DNA of 64,000 nt, from contig JAUYVH010000002.1 of assembly GCA_030715135.1 (NCBI GenBank), positions 496,001 to 560,000 on the forward strand, written 5' to 3'. The notes beneath the pieces were generated by a model that searched no databases, was not told the DNA's origin, and saw nothing but the letters and a program-made list of their open reading frames with translations. Within the stretch, counting starts at the first letter, position 1. Every line of letters begins with the position of its first letter. Source of the stretch: Keguizhuia sedimenti (GTDB lineage Bacteria; Pseudomonadota; Gammaproteobacteria; Burkholderiales; Burkholderiaceae_D). The position numbers and the translations under genes are program-made. Shown here piece by piece: positions 58,860 to 64,000 of the stretch.

Positions 58860-60272
58860 TTAATGCCCGCCGTGCCCATTGTGTCCATCATTAGTACCCG
58901 GCTTGCGTACATTCAATTCCGTCTCTGCAGGCTTGCGTACCGGTTCAGCCAGCTTTCCTCCTGGCGAAGTATGGCGTGTCGCTTCCGGCACCGCACCCTT
59001 CCATTCATAGGCAACCGTTCCGGCGGGATGTTTGTACCAGCCCGGGTCGGTATAGTTGCCCCGCTTCTGGTCCTTGCGCACTTTTACGACGGTAAACATG
59101 CCGCCCATTTCCACGCTGCCGAAAGGTCCTTCCCCGCCCATCATCGGCAAGGTATTGTCCGGCAACGGCATTTCCATTTCGGTCATGTCGCCCATGCCGC
59201 GCTCTCCCATGACCATATAGTCCGGAATCAGCTTGTTGATCTTTTGCGCAATGTCGCTGTGATCGACGCCGATCATGGTGGGAACATTATGGCCCATTGC
59301 ATTCATCGTGTGATGCGACTTGTGACAGTGAAAAGCCCAATCGCCCAAATCAGTCGCATCGAACTCGATTGCACGCATCTGCCCTATGCCGATATCCACC
59401 GTCACTTCCGGCCAGCGCGACGCCGGCGGCGTCCAGCCGCCATCGGTACCGGTCACGACAAATTCGTGCCCGTGCAGATGGATAGGATGGTTGGTCATGG
59501 TCAAATTCCCCATGCGGATTCGAACCCTGTCGCCCTGCCGCACCGGCATCGGATCGATTCCGGGGAAAACGCGGCTGTTGAAAGTGAACAGGTTGAAATC
59601 GAGCATGGTATTGACGCGCGGCGTTGCGCTGCCCGGCTCGATATCAAAGGAACCCAGCAGAAAAACGAAATCCCGGTCCACGCGCATGAAATCGGGATTC
59701 TTGGGATGCGTCACCCAGAAACCCATCATGCCCATCGCCAGTTGTACCATCTCATCGCCATGTGGATGGTACATGAAAGTGCCGGGGCGTTTCGCGATGA
59801 ACTCATAGACAAAGGTTTTGCCCGGAGGAATTCCCGGCTGAGTCAATCCCGTGATGCCGTCCATGCCGTTCGGCAGCCGCTGCCCATGCCAGTGCACGCT
59901 GGTGTTTTCGGGCAGTTTGTTGGTGACGAAGATCCGCACCCGGTCGCCTTCAACAACCTCGATCGTCGGCCCGGGAGATTGTCCGTTATATCCCCACATG
60001 TTCGCTTTCATGCCTGGCGCAAGTTCGCGCACCACCGGTTCGGCGATCAGGTGAAACTCCTTGACGCCGTTGTTCATGCGCCAGGGCAGCGACCAGCCGT
60101 TCAAAGTGACGACCGGGTTGTAAGGACGCCCTGTCTTCGGCACCAAGGGAGGCTGCGTTTTCGCATCGTTCATCAGCGGCGCTTCAGGCAAGGATGCCGC
60201 ACCTACCCGGCTGACCATGCCGGCACCAAGCGCCACACCGGCTCCCATGAAAAAATCTCTGCGTGAAACCAT
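58860..60272 (-). CDS. Two-domain multicopper oxidase with Met-rich tail
   Basis: 470 residues. Tat-like signal VSRRDFFMGA (twin Arg), exported folded to the periplasm. Copper motifs HWHG (127-130), HPHG (169-172), HPIHLHGH (262-269) and HCHKSHHTMNAM (315-326): trinuclear ligands plus a type-1 site of His262, Cys316, His321 and Met326. HPIHLHG falls only about 90 residues after HPHG, so the middle cupredoxin domain of three-domain CopA/CueO enzymes is absent. The 145 residues after the type-1 site include a Met-rich loop (352-395) and a His-rich end. Probable Cu(I) oxidase for copper detoxification; reaction not shown by sequence. Confidence 0.85.
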   Translation of the reverse strand: MVSRRDFFMGAGVALGAGMVSRVGAASLPEAPLMNDAKTQPPLVPKTGRPYNPVVTLNGWSLPWRMNNGVKEFHLIAEPVVRELAPGMKANMWGYNGQSPGPTIEVVEGDRVRIFVTNKLPENTSVHWHGQRLPNGMDGITGLTQPGIPPGKTFVYEFIAKRPGTFMYHPHGDEMVQLAMGMMGFWVTHPKNPDFMRVDRDFVFLLGSFDIEPGSATPRVNTMLDFNLFTFNSRVFPGIDPMPVRQGDRVRIRMGNLTMTNHPIHLHGHEFVVTGTDGGWTPPASRWPEVTVDIGIGQMRAIEFDATDLGDWAFHCHKSHHTMNAMGHNVPTMIGVDHSDIAQKINKLIPDYMVMGERGMGDMTEMEMPLPDNTLPMMGGEGPFGSVEMGGMFTVVKVRKDQKRGNYTDPGWYKHPAGTVAYEWKGAVPEATRHTSPGGKLAEPVRKPAETELNVRKPGTNDGHNGHGGH

Positions 60273-60286
60273 ATCTTTCCCTTATT

Positions 60287-61699
60287 TCAGTGCCCGCCTG
60301 CCGCTTCGGCAGTCGGTGCATTGCTGCGTAGTGCAGGCGCGGTTCCGCCACTGCCATTGATCGCCGTTTGCAAAACGGTATCGGTAATCCAGAAGTCGCG
60401 TTGCGCCTCGATGGCGGCGTTGACGCTGTTGATCTGCGATCGCGAATCGGCCAGCAGCTCGAATACCGAAGCGAGCATGCCGTTATAGCGCAGCATCATT
60501 TCCTCGGAAATTTTTTTCCGAAGCGGCACAATCTCGTCGCGGTAATGCCGGGCCAGGTCATAGGCAGTGCGGTAAGCCGAATAGGCTTCGCGCACCTCGG
60601 AACGGGCACGAATTGCCGTATCGGCGGTGCGATGCACGGATTGCATGTAAATCGCTTCTGCCTTGGCGGTACGCGACCTGCCCCAGTCGAAAATCGGCAA
60701 CTCCAGCTCGATCTCGTAGCCGTTGGCACGACTCTCGCCGGTCTCGCTCTTGTTGATGTAACCGGCATGCAGGACATTGATGAAACCCGTTGCCCGAGAC
60801 AATCCCAAGGCGCTGGCGGTGGCCTCGGCATTGCTCTTTGCCATTTGCACATCCAGGCGCTGTTTCATGGCGAGCTGCTCCAGGTCGGCGCTTGCCATCA
60901 GGGAGTTCGGCAGATTCGGCAAGCGCTCCGGCAACTGGAAGGCAAGCTGATTCCCCCATAAGCCGAGCATGCGTGCCAGCCCTTCGCGCGCGGCAGCTAC
61001 GTTATGGCGTGAGCGTGCCAGCTGTGCCGTTGCATCCGCATAGAATGCCTGCTCGCGCGCCTGGTCCAGTTTGCTCCAGTTACCTACTTTGGCCATCCTG
61101 CCGGCAAGCTCGGCGCTTGCTTCGGCTGCAGTTTTCACCTGCTCCATATAGTGCGCGGTCTGTTGCGCGGCCAGCGCATTGAAGTAAGCGCGCCGTGTTT
61201 CCGCGGCGATGCGCACCGCTTCGCTGGCGGCCTGCAACTTGGCTTGCTCGAAGCGTCGTTGCTCGATGCCCGAGCGGATTGGGATCGTCAGTAGGCCCAC
61301 GAGATCGAACATGACGCTGCGTTCAATCTCGACATTGTCATCGCCGCGCAAACGGCTGAATGAAAAGCTAGGATTGCCGATGCGGCCGGCACGCACCAGG
61401 TCGGCTTCGGCTATTCCCAGATCGGACAACGATGCCTGCAATCCGCGGTTGTTGAGCAACGCGATCTGCACTGCAGAATCGGCCGTAAGCGGTTTGGCAA
61501 GCAGTTGCTTGGTTGCCGCCTCGATCTCGGAATGATCGCTTTCCGTGCGGGTTGCCCGGATTTCCTGCCCCGTGCGTTCCTTGGCGATCGAAGAAACGGC
61601 ATCCATGCCGCCGTCCTGCGAAAACGTGGCGCATCCTGCCAGAAATAGCGAGCACAGTACCAGGCCAGTGGATTTCACGATGTGTTGTTTAGCTGCCAT
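60287..61699 (-). CDS. Outer-membrane efflux lipoprotein (TolC/CusC-like)
   Basis: 470 residues from the ATG at 61699, which has AAGGAAA before it; upstream ATGs are less likely. Signal peptide with lipobox LAGC (Cys23), then the repeated helical barrel of the OEP family, including LNNRGLQASLSDLGIAEADLVRAGRIGNP and the second repeat ADLEQLAMKQRLDVQMAKSNAEATASALGLSRA. Probably an outer-membrane channel for copper. No RND pump or adaptor is in the window, so its inner-membrane partner is uncertain. Confidence 0.85.
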   Translation of the reverse strand: MAAKQHIVKSTGLVLCSLFLAGCATFSQDGGMDAVSSIAKERTGQEIRATRTESDHSEIEAATKQLLAKPLTADSAVQIALLNNRGLQASLSDLGIAEADLVRAGRIGNPSFSFSRLRGDDNVEIERSVMFDLVGLLTIPIRSGIEQRRFEQAKLQAASEAVRIAAETRRAYFNALAAQQTAHYMEQVKTAAEASAELAGRMAKVGNWSKLDQAREQAFYADATAQLARSRHNVAAAREGLARMLGLWGNQLAFQLPERLPNLPNSLMASADLEQLAMKQRLDVQMAKSNAEATASALGLSRATGFINVLHAGYINKSETGESRANGYEIELELPIFDWGRSRTAKAEAIYMQSVHRTADTAIRARSEVREAYSAYRTAYDLARHYRDEIVPLRKKISEEMMLRYNGMLASVFELLADSRSQINSVNAAIEAQRDFWITDTVLQTAINGSGGTAPALRSNAPTAEAAGGH

Positions 61700-61709
61700 G
61701 CTGTTTTCC

Positions 61710-62060
61710 TTAATGATGGCTGCCATGGTGGCCGGAATGTCCTGAATGCGGCGTAAACGGAAGCCATTCCGCTGGACGATCCTTGGACGCAGCAGCGCCC
61801 TCTTCATTGTTTTTCGCAGCGCGCATATAGCCGGCATGACCTCCTATCCGGCCCACTTCATCGTTTGCCTCGCGCCAAACCTTCTCGGGTGCCTCGCTGC
61901 TGCCGGCCATAGGGAGATAGTCCTGAAAGGCCGATTTGTATTCATAAGGCAGGACAGCGGCAGTCGCTTCGGCCGGACCCGCGGAAGATGGCGCTTGCGC
62001 CGCAACAGCCAATGGCGTTGCCGCAAGAATAAATGTGCTTAAGTAATAGGCAATTGACAT
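61710..62060 (-). CDS. Small periplasmic His-tailed protein of the copper island
   Basis: 116 residues with a signal peptide (to about 22). The middle is acidic and the C-terminus ends HSGHSGHHGSHH, a plausible copper-binding tail. The start at 62060 has GAGGAAT just before the ATG; an upstream ATG lies outside the likely frame start. I do not recognise the family. It is 10 bp before the OMF gene, so in the same operon. Confidence 0.75.
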   Translation of the reverse strand: MSIAYYLSTFILAATPLAVAAQAPSSAGPAEATAAVLPYEYKSAFQDYLPMAGSSEAPEKVWREANDEVGRIGGHAGYMRAAKNNEEGAAASKDRPAEWLPFTPHSGHSGHHGSHH

Positions 62061-62084
62061 GGATTCCTCGCATTGATGCGTCAT

Positions 62085-62116
62085 GCAGGCATGCGAATAA
62101 TTACGCATAGGCCTGC
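62085..62116. promoter_or_regulatory. Dyad in the promoter region of the multicopper-oxidase operon
   Basis: GCAGGC-ATGCG on the left pairs with CGCAT-AG-GCCTGC on the right around an 8-nt A/T centre (AATAATTA). It begins 25 bp before the start of the His-tailed protein gene. The A/T centre includes a possible -10. It may be an operator; it does not resemble the CueR box. Confidence 0.45.
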
Positions 62117-62165
62117 GATCTGCTGGAGCACACCCCATCCACACGGATAGAGAATGCTTGACGAT

Positions 62166-62639
62166 TTAAGCGAGGAAAAACCGGGGAGGACGTTCCAGGC
62201 CGGCCGGAATAAACCCTGTCAGCAACTTGCTGGAACCAATGCCTGATGTCTTGAACTGGCTGAAATCCGGTGCCTTTAAGTGGGCCGGCGGTGGTGCAAC
62301 AGCGCCTACACAGCAGGCGGCGCATGCGCTGCAAGTCGAATGATCCTGGTCAGTCTGGTGCAAGGAAGTTTGCGCATCTGCTGTTGCATTCACCGACAAA
62401 ACGTCGTCGGCAAATTCCCCATGGACGGACGCCTGATCAGCATGCGCATGATGCGCGTCCATTGAAGCATGCTCATGATGCGGTACATCGGCAGCCGGCG
62501 CATGCCCGGCAAAAGAATTCTGCATCTGCGCAGGATGATGAGCTGAACCGCAAGACGCTTTGACCACCGCAGCCGTTGCCTGCATTGGCAAAGCGGCAAT
62601 GATGAGCCATATCAGCAATGTCCTAAATATGCGGTTCAT
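62166..62639 (-). CDS. DUF2946-type protein of the copper island
   Basis: 157 residues. N-terminal signal peptide (to about 24), then a His-rich stretch (HHEHASMDAHHAHADQ), then a Cys motif CSACAACC, and a C-terminal PPAHLKAPDF..LERPPRFFLA, the DUF2946 ending. DUF2946 proteins occur with copper genes; function unknown. His and Cys suggest metal binding. The next gene toward the right, cueR, is 102 bp away on the same strand. Confidence 0.78.
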   Translation of the reverse strand: MNRIFRTLLIWLIIAALPMQATAAVVKASCGSAHHPAQMQNSFAGHAPAADVPHHEHASMDAHHAHADQASVHGEFADDVLSVNATADAQTSLHQTDQDHSTCSACAACCVGAVAPPPAHLKAPDFSQFKTSGIGSSKLLTGFIPAGLERPPRFFLA

Positions 62640-62741
62640 ATCTTCAGTTTAACACGGTCCAAGTTCGAGTACTTTTTGCATCCATTGCGGCATCGCCGCC
62701 TTGAGCATGCACATTATTCCGATCCCGCATTGTTGTATGCC

Positions 62742-63167
62742 TCACATCACTTGTGCCGCGTCCGTTTCATGATGGCAGCCCGGTCTGGCTAGATCATCGA
62801 GGATCGGGCATTCCGGTCGATTATTCCCCTGGCAGCCATGAACCAGGTGTTCCAGTTCATTACGAATGGATTGCAGTTTTTCAATATCCTGGTCCAGCTC
62901 GGCTATATATTGGCGCGCAAGTTTTTTCACGTCGGCGCTTTTTCTTCCACGGTCACCCCAAAGGCCGAGCAGGGTCTTGATGCGCTCGATCGAAAACCCC
63001 AGGTCGCGTGCGCGCTTGATGAAGCGCAGTGCCTGCACTTCATTGTCGGAATACTGGCGGTATCCGGAATCGGTCCGATGCGCCGCCGCAATCAGGCCGA
63101 TGCTTTCGTAATAGCGGATCATTTTTGCCGAGACGCCGGATGCGTCAGCCGCTTGCCCAATATTCAT
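62742..63167 (-). CDS. cueR: CueR-type copper-responsive MerR activator
   Basis: 141 residues. MerR winged helix MNIGQAADASGVSAKMIRYYESIGL, a dimer helix, and the Cu(I) loop CQGNNRPECPIL whose two Cys have the same spacing as C112/C120 of E. coli CueR. An extra tail PGCHHE could bind metal. Its start overlaps the copA stop by 4 bp. Expected target: the 19-bp-spacer promoter of copZ and probably the promoter outside the window ahead of copA. Confidence 0.92.
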   Translation of the reverse strand: MNIGQAADASGVSAKMIRYYESIGLIAAAHRTDSGYRQYSDNEVQALRFIKRARDLGFSIERIKTLLGLWGDRGRKSADVKKLARQYIAELDQDIEKLQSIRNELEHLVHGCQGNNRPECPILDDLARPGCHHETDAAQVM

Positions 63168-64000
63168 GCGTGATCTCCTTTCGTTTGCGAAGGCTTCCAG
63201 CGCCGCAGCAATAATGCATTGGATACAACGCTGAGACTGCTGAATGCCATGGCGGCGCCGGCGATCATCGGATTGAGCAATCCCAGTGCTGCAAGCGGAA
63301 TGCCGACCAGGTTGTAGATGAAAGCCCAGAACAGGTTCTGCTTGATTTTCCCATACGTGCGCTTGGAAATATCGATCGCATCGGCAATCAGGCTCGGGTC
63401 GCCGCGCATCAGCGTGATACCCGCTGTATGCATGGCCACATCCGTTCCGGTTGCCATCGCGATGCCCACATCGGCCGCAGCCAGGGCGGGTGCATCGTTG
63501 ATGCCGTCGCCGACCATCGCCAGCTTGTGGCCTTCGTTTTTCAAGGCAGCGACGACGTTTGCCTTGTCGGCCGGCAGAACCTCGGCCTTGAAATCGGTGA
63601 TCCCGACCGCTTGCGCAATCGCCTTTGCGCTGCCCGGATTATCGCCGGTCAGCATGACGGAGCGCACGCCGATTGCGGCAAGCCGCGCAACCGCTGCCTT
63701 GGCGCTGGGCTTCAAGGTATCGCCGAATGCCAGCAAACCCGCCAGCTGCATGCCGCTGCCGTCGGACACTGCCAGCCAGGATACTGTTCTTCCATCCTGT
63801 GCATGTGCTGCAGCTCGGTCTTCCAGCTCATGGGTTGCGACACCGAGTTCATTCATCAGGCGCGCATTGCCCAGATAAACCGTCATTCCATTCGCATCCG
63901 CTTGCACACCGCGACCGGGAAGTGCCTTGGCATTGGCCGCAGGCAGCAGCGCAACGCCCTGACTGATGGCTTCCGTCTCGACCGCCTTCGCTAATGGATG
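63164..64000 (-). CDS. copA: Copper-exporting P1B-type ATPase CopA, C-terminal part only
   Basis: The frame continues through the right edge; about 279 residues are visible. It starts in the N-domain (HPLAKAVE, the HP motif of P1B ATPases), followed by the hinge MLTGDNPGSAKAIA and MVGDGINDAPALAAADVGIAMATGTDVAM, then helices 7 and 8 (NLFWAFIYNLVGIPLAALG; AMAFSSLSVVSNALLL) with YN and MxxSS, the Cu(I) site residues. Phosphorylation site, TM1-6 and any HMA domains lie outside. Four-base overlap with cueR shows a copA-cueR operon. Confidence 0.93.
   Translation of the reverse strand, partial: HPLAKAVETEAISQGVALLPAANAKALPGRGVQADANGMTVYLGNARLMNELGVATHELEDRAAAHAQDGRTVSWLAVSDGSGMQLAGLLAFGDTLKPSAKAAVARLAAIGVRSVMLTGDNPGSAKAIAQAVGITDFKAEVLPADKANVVAALKNEGHKLAMVGDGINDAPALAAADVGIAMATGTDVAMHTAGITLMRGDPSLIADAIDISKRTYGKIKQNLFWAFIYNLVGIPLAALGLLNPMIAGAAMAFSSLSVVSNALLLRRWKPSQTKGDHA

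Noticed and set aside
58713-60266. A 517-residue plus-strand open frame in the copper island
   Set aside because: Antisense to the multicopper oxidase, whose copper motifs are unmistakable.

Overview
The window is a chromosomal segment of a betaproteobacterium, most likely Oxalobacteraceae (Herminiimonas/Janthinobacterium/Collimonas-like). This rests on gene content and order typical of Burkholderiales (fur/bamE divergent next to dapB, recA-recX, grpE-dnaK-dnaJ under a sigma-32-type promoter together with a separate hrcA, hda-HAD-pcnB-folK-dNK-panB), protein style and moderate G+C. It is inference from memory, not from a search. Almost everything is ordinary housekeeping DNA; no tRNA, rRNA, prophage, CRISPR array or intact insertion sequence was seen.

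Layout: 1-4.1 kb, pgk (cut by the left edge), ilvE, a small zinc-finger protein, a YheT-like hydrolase and an unassigned protein. 4.2-8.2 kb, a BepA-type metalloprotease, moaC, a type IV pilin with an excellent sigma-54 promoter, and a PP2C phosphatase. 8.4-11.4 kb, recX-recA (LexA box, attenuator hairpin) and purM. 11.5-17.6 kb, a tightly packed plus-strand run (PerM-like permease, hda, HAD phosphatase, pcnB, folK, DUF486, deoxynucleoside kinase, panB). 17.7-18.4 kb, carbonic anhydrase.

18.4-23.25 kb is an A+T-richer islet bounded by two strong terminators. It carries rpfF (DSF fatty-acid signal synthase) and, convergent to it, an RpfC-type hybrid histidine kinase with an apparent extra degenerate receiver. 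No rpfG is present. rpfF has an 800-bp gene-free upstream region with a perfect 10-bp dyad and a boxA-like motif. This is the most interesting signalling unit of the window.

23.3-34.8 kb holds the heat-shock operon grpE-dnaK-dnaJ, hemH, recN, nadK, a HAD hydrolase, a 160-bp inverted-repeat element wedged against hrcA, a metallophosphoesterase and fur. 34.8-46.8 kb holds bamE, dapB, tonB-exbB-exbD with a directly abutting orphan barstar gene, leuS, lptE, holA, proA, hemJ, an RlmL-like methyltransferase and yaeQ. 46.9-55.5 kb is more accessory: a Tyr/His-rich lipoprotein, ynfA, gabD, a 47-aa membrane peptide under an 18-bp palindrome, a Bcr/CflA exporter, an AsmA protein, a PNK-like phosphatase and a CBS-domain protein.

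55.7-64.0 kb is a minus-strand copper-resistance island: CopA P1B-ATPase (cut by the right edge), CueR, a DUF2946 protein, a His-tailed periplasmic protein, an outer-membrane efflux lipoprotein, a two-domain multicopper oxidase, a cupredoxin, a DUF411 protein, a CusF-like chaperone whose Trp position is Met, a double-DUF305 protein, a 19-cysteine cytosolic Csp3-like copper-storage protein and a CopZ chaperone preceded by a textbook CueR-type 19-bp-spacer promoter. Together these could sense Cu(I), pump it out of the cytosol, store the remainder on Csp3/CopZ, oxidise or bind it in the periplasm and move it to the outer membrane.
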